NCBI RefSeq assembly: GCF_050003625.1
Contig: NC_134397.1
Coordinates: forward strand, 223,138,537 to 223,202,536
Length of the DNA: 64,000 nucleotides
Origin: Haematobia irritans
Taxonomy: Eukaryota > Arthropoda > Insecta > Diptera > Muscidae
Reading direction: 5' to 3'
Positions 1 to 11,300 of this stretch are shown piece by piece. Each line of letters begins with the position of its first letter. Position 1 is the stretch's first letter. The notes beneath the pieces were generated by a model. That model was not told the DNA's origin. It saw nothing but the letters and a program-made list of their open reading frames with translations, and did no database searches. The position numbers and the translations under genes are program-made.

Positions 1-600
1 TCTCTTAGAGGCTCCACAAGCCAAATCGGGGGATCTGTTTATATGGGGGCTATATGTAATTATGGACCGATATGGACTAATTTTTGCATGGTTGTTAGAG
101 ACCATATACTAATATCATGTACCAAATTTCAGCCGGATTGGATGAAATTTGCTTCTCTTAGAGCGATTGCAAGCCAAATTTGGGGGTCCGTTTATATGGG
201 TGCTATACGTAAAAGTGGTCCAATATGGACCAATTTTTGCATGGTTGTTAGAGACCATATACTTACACCATGTACCAAATTTCAGCCGAATCGGATGAAA
301 TTTGCTTCTCTTAGAGCAATCGCAAGCCAAATTTGTGGGTCCGTTTATATGGGGGTTATACGTAAGAGTGGACCGATATGGCCCATTTACAATACCGTCC
401 TATCTACATCAATAACAACTACTTGTGCCAAGTTTCAAGTCGATAGCTTGTTTCGTTCGGAAGATAGCGTGATTTCAACAGACGGACGGACATGCTCAGA
501 TCGACTCAGAATTTCACCACGACCCAGAATATATATACTTTATGGGGTCTTAGAGCAATATTTCGATGTGTTACAAACGGAATGACAAAGTTAATATACC
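1..600 (-). mobile_element. Family A DINE-1/Helentron-like element, 5' half (copy A1)
   Basis: Non-autonomous element in reverse orientation; its hairpin end lies off the window to the left. Positions 1-400 hold 153-bp array units with the recurring core TATATGGGGGCTATA. Positions 400-600 hold the leader, including a short GGAC microsatellite near 482 and the stretch before the 5' tip at about 600. It encodes no protein: an open frame across the array only reflects a repeat unit of 51 codons without stops. The assignment to Helentron-associated elements rests on leader similarity to Drosophila DINE-1, recalled from memory, and on the terminal structure seen in complete copies. Confidence 0.75.
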
Positions 601-677
601 CTCCACCTTAGGATGGGGGTATATTAACTTTGTCATTCCGTTTGTAACACATCGGAATATTGCTCTCAGACTCCATA
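541..677. repeat. Head-to-head inverted repeat joining two A elements
   Basis: The leaders of A1 (reverse) and A2 (forward) face each other around a single shared tip. Bases 571-600 are the reverse complement of 618-647, with about 60-bp arms in total, few mismatches and a 17-base loop at 601-617. Separate tips would each need their own TATACCC...GGGTATA block; only one is present. The right arm then loses the segment that should hold the GTCCGTC microsatellite (a jump near 683). Confidence 0.8.
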
Positions 678-723
678 TATATTCCGAACGAAACAAGCTA
701 TCGACTTGAAACTTGGCACAAGT

Positions 724-2750
724 TGTTGTTGTTGTAACAGTTTTTAATGTATTTTCATCCATTTTGTTCTATGCTTGTGTAGTTCAACTGGTAGCCAGAT
801 CAAGGAACTCTGCGACAAGGATGTGATGTGTCCAGAGTGATCTGGTAGTGAGACGGGTAGGCTTAGCTGGGCAAGCAAAAAGGTGAGGAGTGTCATGTAG
901 CCCTTGATTACAGTTGGGACACATGTCAGCTACGCTGCTATCAATCACTGATAAGTATGAATTGAGGCGGCAGCACTTGCCTGATCTTAGTTGGGCCAAA
1001 ACTACCCTTGTCTGCCGTGGGAGGTCTCTCTCCACCGGTGCTATGGGCGACGGTCGGACTCCGAGAACAGGATTAACCTTGTAGCTTTTCACCGCTTCAG
1101 CTACAGTATCCTCATGAAACCTGTTCAGACCTGTCTGGTATGCTGCCTGATCTAGAGGCTCTCTTTTGTAACGCTGGATCTTGGGTTCTAGAAGGTGAAG
1201 ATCAACCTTTACATTCCTAGGTGGAGGTTGTCTATCCACAAGATGGTGATTCGGATGACAACTTCGATGGCAACCCAAGAGGTACTGCTTTGACAACATG
1301 TAGTTTTGTCGACGCACTGGGATGATCTTGGTCTCCGCATAAAGGTGATCCAGGGGTGTACTGCGGAGACATCCTGTTGTGGTTCTAAGGGCAGCGTTCT
1401 GACAGGTTTGTATGTTATTCCACCGCGTATCGCTCGTTTGAGGTGTCCACACTGGCGCTGCATAGTTTACCACTGACCGGCCAATTGCCTTATATGTAGT
1501 TAACAAGGTTTCTTTGTCCGCACCCCAAGTGCTGCCGGCAAGCGACTTGAGGACCTTGTTTCTACCGCGGAGCTTATCACAAATTGCAGTGGCATGGTCG
1601 GACGACTTATAAAGGCTGTCGAATGTGACCCCGAGAATCTTGGGGTAATTTGTTGTCGGAATTGTTTCGCCATCGACTCTGACATTCAACTGCCTGCGTA
1701 CTTCCGCCGTCCATGTAGTGAATTGTGTGGCTGAGGATTTGGTGGGAGATATCCTCAAATTTCTTGCAGTAAAATAACTGGTAAGATCAGCGAGGTAGAC
1801 ATTTAATCGATCGCAAATGTCATCAACAATGGGCCCGGATGCCATGATTGTGCAATCATCCGCATAAGACACAATCTCGACGCCATCAGGAGAGGGTGGA
1901 ATCGAGGACAGGTAGAGGTTAAACAGTGCTGGAGATATCACTCCGTCCTGGAGAACTCCCTGTTTAACTCTACGGGGTTTTGACTTCTTGTCCCTGAATT
2001 CCACGTACGACTGGCGTCCACAGACATAATTCAGAATCCAACGCGTCGTTCCTGCCGGTAGGGACGTATTCTCGATGTCCTCGAATAATGTGGCATAGTT
2101 GACCGTATCGAACGCTTTCGATAGGTCAAACGCCACGAGGACCGTCCTATGACACGACTTGGGCTGATTAAGTCCCCTATTGATATGTGTCGAAATGGCA
2201 TGTAAGGCTGTCGTCGTACTGTGTACCTTACGGAATCCATGTTGATGGCGGGCAGCTGGAAAATTCTCCATAAGGCTGGGGAGGAGTAGTGCCTCAAGTG
2301 TCTTGGCTACTGGCGAGAGAAGGGATATCGGTCTGTACGATTCACCTTTACTCGAATCTTTGCCTGGCTTCAGTAGTGGAATCACTCTTCCCATCTTCCA
2401 GACATCGGGTATAATGAGTGATTCCAAGGACAAATTGAGGAGTCTGGTCAGGTACTCAACTCCCAATATTCCCAGATGCTTCAGCATTAGCATTGAAATT
2501 CCGTCGGGGCCCAGCGCCTTGGATGGTTTCGCGCTGTTGATGACATTGGTAACATCGGCTGCGGAAAATTGCGGTGTGGCGTCGGCTCGGAGACCACGTA
2601 TGCGACGAGTGACTCTCTTTTTCGCTCTATGACTCTCGGGATGCTCGACAAACTGTCGGTTGAAGTATTAGGCGCATCTCTTCGGATCAGTCACAGTCAC
2701 GTCGCCAAAGGTGACTGAAATCCCATCATTCCTTGTAGTGGGGTTCGAGA
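724..2750 (-). mobile_element. 5'-truncated non-LTR retrotransposon insertion
   Basis: This 2,027-bp insertion is bounded by an 8-bp direct repeat GCACAAGT at 716-723 and 2751-2758, the expected target-site duplication of target-primed reverse transcription. Its 3' end (low coordinates) is a short non-coding tail finishing in CAA repeats, not poly(A). Its 5' end stops inside the reverse transcriptase gene, so ORF1, the endonuclease and the 5' UTR are missing: a dead-on-arrival copy. I infer the jockey superfamily; clade not determined. Confidence 0.85.
784..2750 (-). pseudogene. Reverse transcriptase (ORF2 C-terminal part) of a jockey-like non-LTR element
   Basis: A long frame runs from 2667 to the TGA at 784-786, with a Met-led stretch of 569 residues from 2493. 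Reverse transcriptase blocks appear in order: KALGPDGIS, GRVIPLLKPGK, YRPISLLSP, QHGFRK, AFDLSKAFDTV, GVISPALFNLYL and the catalytic YADD (1855-1866). The C-terminal part ends in a cysteine/histidine pattern (CPNC...HLFACP), common at the end of ORF2 proteins of this group. A TAA at 2668-2670 interrupts the frame where an AEYFNRQF-like stretch would be expected; in-frame residues continue upstream to the truncation at 2750. It would copy element RNA by target-primed reverse transcription, but cannot here because the endonuclease is absent. Confidence 0.85.
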
Positions 2751-3857
2751 GCACAAGTAGTTGTTATTGATGTAGGACCGGTGGTATTGCAAATGGGCCA
2801 CATCGGACCACTTTACGTATAGCCCCCATATAAACCGACGCTTAGATTTAACCTCCGGAGCCCCTTCGAAGAACAAAATTCATCCGATTCGGTTAAAATT
2901 TGGTACGTGATGTTAGTATATGGTATCTAACAACCATGCAAGAATTGGTCCACATCGGTTCATAATTATATATATCCCCCATTTAAACCGATCCCCAGAT
3001 TTGCCCTCCGGAGCCCCTTAGAAGAACAAAATTCATCCGATTCGGTTAAAATTTTGTACGTGATGTTAGTATATGGTCTCTAACAACCATGCAGGAATTG
3101 GTCCACATCGGTTCATATATATATATGGCCCCCTATAAACCTATCCCGAGATTTGACCTCCGGTGGCTTTTGGAGAAGCAAAATTCATCCGATGTGATTG
3201 AAATTTGGTACGTGGTGTTAGTATATGATATTTGCAACCATGCAAAAAGTGGTCCATATCGGACCATAATTATATATAGCCCCCATATAAACCGATCCCG
3301 AGATTTGGTTTTAGAGCCTCTTAGAGAAGCAAATTTCATCCGAGTCCATAACGGTGTATAGTTATATAGAGCCCTCAGATAAATTGATCCCCAATCACAC
3401 AAAAATTGGTCCATATCAAGTTCATAATTGTATTATATAGCCCCCATATTTCAATTCTGGCTATCTAGGTACCGTGCAAAAGTCCATATCGATTCGTAAT
3501 TATTTGTAGACTTCCGTATATATACCTTTTGTGTCTAGTATATACCACGTATGGACTAACATACAATTTCGAAGACGATGTTAAGAAGTTTTAAGATACC
3601 TTACCATCGGTAATTATTACCTCAACCCAAGTAATTCGATTGTGGATGACAGTCTTTCGTAGAAGTTTCTACGCAATCCATGGTGGAGGGTACATAAGAT
3701 TCGGCCTGGCCGAACTTACGGCCCTATATACTTGTCAGACTTAGCGTACTTTGGAATGGAGACGTCGATATAACTTTTTATCTATGATGCCCTTAATGAC
3801 GATTTATTGTAGAGAATAGATACAAGAAACTTACCTTTTTTATTGTGTTGTGGACAA

Positions 3858-5260
3858 AAAATAAAAATGTATTCGAAATTGGTAAAAAGGCTGTTTTGGA
3901 TTTCCACATTCTTTATTGGATAAAATACCTGCTCCCATTTTTGAACATAAACAGAAAAGGTAATGCATTTACCTCACAGTGTGGCCTCCCCTAGAGAATT
4001 TCGGACTCATGCTGCAGATTACGTTCTGGTGTCTTGGAGTGATATCTAGTGGCTATCGCTTATATTGGGAACCTAAGTGGAGGCCGCATAATCGATAAGG
4101 GGAGAAGCAATCCACTCATAAAACTTTTCTCCGTGTGTTACCAGCCAATGCCTTCAGGATGTTGTTCCTGCTCCCAACTTTTTTAGCAACCAATTCGGCA
4201 TGTTTTCCAAAGAAGAACAAGCTATTAACCGTCATACTAAGAACCTTAGGGTTCTTGCATGTAGGAATTTTCTGACCACGAATGTGGACATCAAGCTCAT
4301 GGTTCACCTCTTTAATCCACCATGTGAAAATTTCGGAGCAAAAAGTTTCAAAATAAAAATGTATTCGAAATTGGTAAGAAAGCTGTTTTGGATTCCCACA
4401 TTCTTAGCCGTTCTCTTTTTTGGATAAACTACCGCTCCAATTTTTAAACATAAACAGAAAAGGTAATGCATTTACCTCACAGTGTGGCCTCCCCTAGAGA
4501 ATTTCGGACTCATGCTGCAGATGATGTTCTGGAGTCTTGGAGTGATATCCAGTGGCTATCGCTTATATTGGGAGTCTAAATGGAGGCCGCATAATCGATA
4601 AGGGGACAAGCAATCCACTCATAAAACTTTTCTCCGTGTGTTACCAGCCAATGCCTTCAGGATCTTGTTCCTGCTCCCAACTTTTTTAGCAACCAATTCG
4701 GCATGTTTTCCAAAGAAGAACAAGCTATTAACCGTCATACTAAGAACCTTAGGGTTCACCTCTTTAATTTAAAACCTTAGGGTTCACCTCTTTAATCCAC
4801 CATGTGAAAATTTCGGAGCAAAAAGATTCAGATTCCCGACTGACAAAGAAATCATTAAGTTTTCCCTTAAGCTCTCCGCTGTCTCTACCTGATTTTACGA
4901 TGGAACAGTCGTCCGCATAGGCTATCAGATCTGGTGATTGAGGAGGAGTTCCTGCCAAGTAAAAGTTAAATAGTAGTGGGGACAATACACCGATTATAAT
5001 TACGACTTCCACATAGGATGGCCCAGCAGACAAATAGTTTTCCAACCATCTCTTAAGATTATTAGGAAGGGATGTTTTCATAATATATTTTAAGAGGTTT
5101 GTGTAAGAAACGCTATAGACAGATCCAATGCTACGAGAATCGGGCATTAATGGTGCCTTTTACTATTCAATATCTCTGCAATATTGGTTCTGGTAGTATT
5201 CTTTCCCAATCGGAAATCATGCTGCTGTTCTACCAACATTAACATAGTTGTTCTCTGAAG
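3858..5260 (-). pseudogene. Second, decayed non-LTR reverse transcriptase fragment
   Basis: Broken frames match the copy at 784-2750 in order. A QQHDFRLGK-like block lies near 5195-5250, GVLSPLLFNFYL and YADDC within 4764-5147, and a thumb-region stretch resembling IPTTNYPKILGVTF...GRNKVLKSLAG within 4116-4307. Around 4500-4600 a further frame reads like the DYAAxxxTPxxSDxxW stretch of the intact copy. Stops and frameshifts are frequent. A direct duplication inside it repeats the C-terminal part twice. The mariner at 5263 marks where recognisable homology ends; I could not find a convincing continuation beyond it. Confidence 0.7.
3861..4838. repeat. Direct duplication of about 490 bp inside the reverse transcriptase remnant
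   Basis: Copy 1 is about 3861-4352 and copy 2 about 4353-4838. The same start (ATAAAAATGTATTCG) recurs 492 bp apart and the ends lie 480 bp apart, with scattered substitutions and small indels. Copy 2 also holds a partial repeat of the phrase AACCTTAGGGTTCACCTC. The divergence shows that the duplication is not recent. Confidence 0.8.
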
Positions 5261-5262
5261 TA

Positions 5263-6552
5263 ACAGGTTGGCTGATAAGTCCCCGGTCTAACAAAGAAAA
5301 AAAAATTTTTTGTCAATACTCGTTTTTGTTATTCAACATAGTTCCCTTCAAGAGCGATACAACGATTATAACGACCTTCCAATTTTTTGATACCATTTTG
5401 GTAGTACTCCTTCGGTTTTGCCTCAAAATAGGCCTCAGTTTCGGTGATCACCTCTTCATTGCAGCCAAATTTTTTTCCCTGCGAGCATGCTTTTGAGGTC
5501 TGAGAACAAGAAAAAGTCGCTGGGGGCCAGATCTGGAGAACACGGTGGGTGGGGAAGCAATTCGAAGCCCAATTCATGAATTTTTGCCATCGTTCCCAAT
5601 GACTTGTGGCACGGTGCGTTGTCTTGGTGGAACAACACTTTTCTTCTTCATATGGGGCCGTTTTGCTGCGATTTTGACCTTCAAACCATCCAATAACTCC
5701 ATGTAATAGTCACTGTTGATGGTTTTTCCCTTCTCAAAATAATCGATAAAAAATATTTCATGCGCATCCCCAAAAAACATAGGCCATTACTTTGCCAGCG
5801 GACTTTTGAGTCTTTCCTCGCTTCGGAGACGGTTCACCGGTCGCTGTCCACTCAGCCGACTGTCGACTGCACTCAGGAGTGTAGTGATGGAGCCATGTTT
5901 CATCCATTGTCATATATCGTCGGAAAAACTCGGGTGTATTACGAGTTAACAGCTGCAAACACCGCTCAGAATCATCAACACGTTGTTGTTTTTGGTTAAA
6001 TGTGAGTTCGCGCGGTAACCATTTTGCACAGAGCTTCCGCATATCCAAATATTGATGAATGATATGACCAACACGTTCTTTTGATATCTTTATGGCCTCT
6101 GCTTTCTCGATCAACTTCATTTCACGGTCATTCAAAATCATTTTGTGGATTTTTTTTTGTTTTCTTCAGTAACCACCTCTTTCGGGCGTCCACAGCGTTC
6201 ACCGTCCCCCGTGCTCATTTCACCATGCTTGAATTTTGCACACCAATCATTTATTGTTGATTTCCCTGGGGCAGAGTCCGGAAACTCATTATCAAGCCAA
6301 GTTTTTGCTTCCACCGTATTTTTTCCCTTCAGAAAACAGTATTTTATCAAAACACGAAATTCCTTTTTTCAATTTTTTTCACAATAACAAAAGTTGCTTC
6401 ACAAAAGACGCTCTATCTCACAAACTAATTGACTTACAGACATCAAATTTTGACACGAATCATTTGAAGGTTGTTGCTATATAAAAATAATATGCATTTA
6501 ATACTAGCTACGCCATCTATGTGTCAGACCGGTGACTTATCAGCCGACCTGT
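5263..6552 (-). mobile_element. mariner transposon, irritans subfamily (Himar1-like), 1,290 bp
   Basis: Terminal inverted repeats start ACAGGTTGGCTGATAAGTC at 5263 and, read from the other end at 6552, ACAGGTCGGCTGATAAGTC; they match the Himar1-type end as I remember it. A TA duplication flanks both sides (5261-5262 and 6553-6554). The length is that of a complete mariner. It sits at the edge of the reverse transcriptase remnant. The ends look usable, but the transposase is broken, so any mobility would need enzyme supplied elsewhere. Confidence 0.93.
5329..6368 (-). pseudogene. mariner transposase, frameshifted
   Basis: The reading order from the N-terminus is a helix-turn-helix region (frame 6138-6350, LIKYCFLKGKNTVEAKTW), a linker and catalytic region (5758-6141, TMDETWLHHY with the first Asp), then 5574-5780, 5456-5638 (HQDNAPCH second Asp, SPDLAPSDFF third Asp) and 5329-5577 (ending ALEGNYVE). 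This is a DD34D-type transposase of normal overall length. There is no usable start: KKEFRVL is preceded by TGA (6369-6371) where Met-Glu should be. There are four frame changes, near 6145 (within an A9 run), 5770, 5640 and 5470 (within a T7 run). Homopolymer shifts could be sequencing errors; the lost start is harder to explain that way. Confidence 0.93.
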
Positions 6553-6554
6553 TA

Positions 6555-8434
6555 GGGCAGAAAAACTGTTTTTCTTTTGTTATTAAAGCTGTGACTTTCA
6601 GACAACAATAAAGTTCGTTTGGGTCAAACGCTACAATGACAATCATAACTAAAGATTTGAAGATTCAACTTTAACAAAAATTTCGTTGGCGTTTCACAGT
6701 AAAGAAATATTGTTTTTCTATAGTTTGTTGTAAACTTTAAAGAATAAATGCATCTTAAGATCATTGAAAGAAGAGATTTCTTTTGTGAGGAACGAAATTT
6801 TAGACCAGCACAGTTTTCTAGTGACTCTAAATATAATGGAAATAATTGTTGAATTTATTATTATAAATTATGGTTTAGTTGCTATTAAAGATTTTTTTTA
6901 TAAAAAACGGGGTATTCCGTTTTTCTAATTAAAAATAATACCTCTTTTAGAAAAAAAAACAATTCGCCTCTAGCAACCCTTTACTACATATTCAAAGTTC
7001 ATCACATACAATTTACATCATCTCAGATGAAGACAATCTACTTGAGTAAAGCAATTATGGTAGTATAGAACATTTGAAGCAACCAAACCAATTCCCTGAC
7101 ATAATGTCATCTCTTTATGTCAACATAACAATGGTTTACATGATTCCATAATGGATTACGTTAAGTAAATCTTCTAAGAATTTATGCACTTTTACACCCA
7201 GTGATTTAATACAATTTCGACAGCATCACTCTCTGGCAGACTCCAACAATGTCTTGTTGAGTGGGCCACCAGCATCATACAGAAAAAGTTCCATACTCAT
7301 ATGAGTAATGTCAAGTTCAAAAATGATTCATGTAATTTACTCTTGGGGTTGACAATGCTGAAAATGTTGTCCTCGTAGTCGTAGTAATGTCCCCTTGCAC
7401 TCTATCACTGACAGATTCTTATACTCGACATTTCGTTCTCAACACACAAGATACATTTCGTTTGCCATGCGATAAAAGTGCATCCAGATTTTGAACACTG
7501 GAACACTTGCTCTATGATATGGTAGCATCATGCTGGAAATTTATAATCTCTGGCACATGCGAAATGATGTCATTTACTGAAGAGAGTCGTTTATTTCATA
7601 CTCGTATATTTTCCATCTTGCCTGCTTCTTTCATCGAGGACACTTCTAATGGAGAATTGTGATTACTTTGGACATTTATGGAAATTAAATGACTTGAAGT
7701 TCTAGGGTTATCTTTAACCCATCATGTTAGGGGGGTTAATCTCATGATATAGTAAATTAAATTTTATTTTTGGTTCATAATTAATATTCCATATGTATGT
7801 TATATATGTCAATGTTGATAGGAGGAGGAGGAGGGTGGCTAAGGGAAATATGTTTCTTTAATCCCATGATAATATGTATGATTTAGAGCTTTAACATTAC
7901 ATTAGATGTGAGTAGCAAGACTAAGTGATATTTGATGGGATTATGATTTTTGTTATGTGTCAAAAATAGGGAATTAATTAAGTAAATAATGATAAAAGCC
8001 ATTCATCACAAAAAGTTTTCGATATCTGCTTCATAAATGAAACCTAATGTATGGTTATATATGGAGCCACAAATTAAAATCAATTTTTGTCTTTTACCCT
8101 CAATTTTCCAGAGGTTGCTTAGTCGGGGGAAATTGGATGCGCTATATATACTATAGGCATATTATATTTATATTTTCAAGGGGTTATCCTATGGATCCAA
8201 TATAAAGAAAATAATTTTTTTTACCTCGCACACCAGTTCTTCAGCCCTTATGTACATCAGTTCTTCAGCCAGTTTCAGTCACGAGTTATGAAGCCTAGTA
8301 GTAATGCATTCCTATATGTTTTATTCACATTTCTTCCCTCCGGAAGGTAGGGAATCTAATCCTGAATAAGTTGTACACGATAATGTTAATATCACCACCT
8401 TAAGAAACTAATAATACAGCCTCGTCAATAAGAT
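6555..8434. other. No recognised content
   Basis: AT-rich sequence without long frames, terminal repeats, SINE boxes or the window's common repeats. The short frames here lack codon structure or motifs. It may be old unique intergenic DNA. Confidence 0.5.
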
Positions 8435-8560
8435 CCCAGCAAAAAAATTTGGAAGTTCTTCCAAAGGCACAATTTTAAAAGCACTTCCAGAAGATGTACT
8501 CCCAATGATGTTCTTTATTTTAACTGCACAGGAAGTGCTTTTCATTAAATTTCTTATAAC
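8435..8560 (+). repeat. Fragment of a CCCAGC-ended dispersed repeat
   Basis: Begins CCCAGCAAAAAAATTTGG and contains GGAAGTTCTTCC and AGCACTTCC. Related pieces occur in reverse at about 10505-10704 and 40318-40392, where the end reads GTTTGCTGGG. This looks like one end of a small DNA transposon; no opposite terminus is seen here. Confidence 0.4.
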
Positions 8561-8599
8561 ACGCTTATTTCATATTTTTAATGGGTAATTTTAACTTTT

Positions 8600-10328
8600 T
8601 ATACCCTCCACCATAGGATGGGTGTATATTAACTTTGTCATTCCGTTTGCAACACATCGAAATATTGATCTAAGACCCCATAAAGTATATATATTCTGGG
8701 TCGTCGTGAAATTCTGAGTCGATCTGAGCATGTCCGTCCGTCCGTCCGTCTGTTGAAATCACGCTAACTTCCGAACGAAACAAGCTATCGACTTGAAACT
8801 TGGCACAAGTAGTTGTTATTGATGTAGGTCAGACGGTATTGCAAATGGGCCATATCGGCCCACTTTTACGTATAGCCCCCATATAAACGGACCCCCAAAT
8901 TTGGCTTGCGAGGCCTCTAAGAAAAGAAAATTTTATCCGATCCGGCTGAAATTTGGTACGTGCTGTTAGTATATGGTCTCTAAAAACCATGCAAAAATTG
9001 GTTGACATCGGTCCATAATTATATATAGTCCCCATTTAACCGATCCCCCAATTTGGCTTGCAGAGCCTCTAAGAGAAACAAATTTCATCCGATCCGGCTG
9101 AAATTTGGTACATGATGTTAGTATATGGTTTCTAATGACCATGCAAAAATTGGTCCATATCGGTCCATAATTATATATAGCTCCCATATAAACCGATCCC
9201 CCAATTTGGCTTGCGGAGCCTCTAAGAGAAGCAAATTTCATCCGATCCGGCTGAAATTTGGTACATGGTGTTGGTATATGTTCTCTAATGACCATGCAAA
9301 AATTGGTTCACATCGGCTCATAATTATATATAGCCCCCATATAAACCGATCCCCAGATTTAAACTCCGGAGCCTCTTAGAGGAACAAAAGTCATCCGATC
9401 CGATTAAAATTTGGTACGTGGTGTTAGTATATTGTCTCTAACAACCATGCCAAATTTGGTCCATATCGGTCCATAATTGTATATAGCCCCCATATAAGCC
9501 GATCCCAGATTTGACCTCCGGAGCAAAATTCATCCGAGCCGGTTGAAATTTGGTACGTGGTGTTAGTATATGGTCTCTAACAACCATGCAAGAATTGGTT
9601 CATATCGGTTCATAATTATATACAGCCCCATATAAATCGATCCCCAGATTTGTCCTCCGGAGCCTCTTGGAAGAGCAAAATTCATCCGATCCGGTTGAAA
9701 TTTGGAACATGGTGTTAGAATGTGGTCTCTAACAAACACGCAAGAATTGCTCCATATCGGTCCATAATTATATACAGCCCCCATATAAACCGTTCCCCAG
9801 ATTTGATCTCCGGAGCCTCTTGGAGGAGCAAAATTCATCCGATCCGGTTGAAATTTGCAACGTGGTGTTAGTATAAGGCCGCTAATAACCATGCCAAAAT
9901 TGGTCCATATCGGTCCATAATTATATATAGCTCCATATAAACCGATCACCAGATTTGACCTCCGGAGCCTCTTGGAAGACCAAAATTCATCTGATTCAGT
10001 TGAAATTTGGTACGTGATGTTAATATATGGCCTCAAACACTCATGCAAAAATTGGTCGATATCGGTCCATAATTAACCGATTTGGTTGAAATTTGGTACG
10101 TGGTGGTAATATATGATATTTAACAACCATGCCAAAAGTGGTCCATACCAGTCCATAATCATTTACAGCCCCCATATAAACCGATACCGAGATTTGGTTT
10201 TGGAGCCTCTTGGAGGAGCAAATTTCATCCGAGTGAGTTGAAATTTGTGGATGACAGTCTTTCGTAGAAGTTTCTACGCAATCCATGGTGGAGGGTACAT
10301 AAGATTCGGCCTGGCCGTATATACTTGT
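8600..10328 (+). mobile_element. Family A element, near complete (copy A3)
   Basis: The tip TATACCCTCCACCATAGG starts at 8600. The leader runs to about 8870 with a GTCCGTC run at 8728-8750. The array of 153-bp units extends to about 10240, followed by a shortened 3' domain. The hairpin's right arm is gone: the sequence reads TTCGGCCTGGCCGTATATAC, as if 12 bases between two GGCC motifs were lost. Confidence 0.85.
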
Positions 10329-10504
10329 GTTGTTTCAAATAGGTTAAAAACAGAACAAGATTTCATAAAATGGTTCAAATCATTTAAATTTTGTCCAAAA
10401 AATGCTAAATCCAATCTGAAAAAATCGTGCATTTTTGAGAATATTTGAGGGCAAACGCTTCAGACAAGTGTTAGAATCCATTTAAAGTTATAAAAATTAT
10501 TTAT

Positions 10505-10704
10505 CACAGAATTTTCTTAATTTACATCCAAAACATTGAATTCGGATCACACCTAAAGAATTGACGCAAATTCAGTGCACTGGCTGTTGAAATGGAGGAC
10601 TTCCGTCCTATGACAAGCTCATCGCTTCTGCGTCAATTTTGCACCACTTCCGGATCCAAAAACAACATTTTCATTACTTTTTTGGCAACGCTTTGTTTGC
10701 TGGG
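10505..10704 (-). repeat. CCCAGC-ended dispersed repeat
   Basis: The stretch from GCACCACTTCCGGATCC (10660) to GTTTGCTGGG (10704) matches 40325-40392 closely, and more loosely 8435-8560. The left limit is uncertain. It resembles one end of a MITE; family unassigned. Confidence 0.4.
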
Positions 10705-10795
10705 ATGGTTAAAGATGTCATCAAAATGAAAATTTATTCCAAATAAATTGTAACGGATGGATCAATCGAAGTAGTGCCCATCGCTACCCACTATT

Positions 10796-10870
10796 ATTCC
10801 TTTTTTTGGAATTATACACCATTCCTTTTTTTGGAATTATACACCATTCCTTTTTTTGGAATTATACACC
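10796..10870. repeat. 25-bp tandem repeat, three perfect copies
   Basis: Units at 10796-10820, 10821-10845 and 10846-10870, each ATTCC, seven T, GGAATTATACACC. Each holds the near palindrome ATTCC/GGAAT. Perfect identity suggests recent slippage. Confidence 0.95.
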
Positions 10871-11300
10871 AAAAACAATCCGTAATGAAATTAACCCTAA
10901 ATTGAACTTATTTTATTTTTTGTTTTTTATAAGTAAAATCTTGGTAATTAGGCTATTTTGGCCGAAATCAGAAAAACATATATATAAGCACACAGAGAAC
11001 AATTTGGTTGGAAATCGGTTCTGATAATGAAAATTCTACATTTAGAATTATATATTAGGTGTGTCAACCTATTTTCTTTAATGCAATCATCTTTTCATGC
11101 TTACTATCATTTGGCAATCATTTCAATAGAATTTCGTTTGTGATACAAGATAAATGGTTGAAGCAAAAAAATCTATATATTTTGAAACATTTGTTTCGAA
11201 TTCTGTTGGTGCAACCAACTTTAAATAAATTTCGTAACTGCCATTTAGCAATCAGCACTGACATACGGTATTCACAACCGAATCCTATTTGAAATATTTT
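10871..11300. other. No recognised content
   Basis: AT-rich spacer between A3 and A4. No open frame with recognisable features and no match to other repeats in the window. Confidence 0.5.

Larger units (their letters stand above)
601..3735 (+). mobile_element. Family A element with nested retrotransposon (copy A2)
   Basis: The forward element starts at the shared tip (about 601) and resumes after the retrotransposon at 2751. It carries degraded 153-bp units to about 3480 and ends with the A 3' domain: inverted subterminal repeat at 3676-3692, hairpin TTCGGCC/GGCCGAA at 3700-3714 and terminal ACTTGT at 3730-3735. Removing 724-2750 and one copy of the duplicated 8 bases restores a continuous leader, so A2 is older than the retrotransposon. 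Confidence 0.8.

Noticed and set aside
5329..6368. Intact mariner transposase
   Set aside because: Start codon lost and four frame changes; annotated as a pseudogene.
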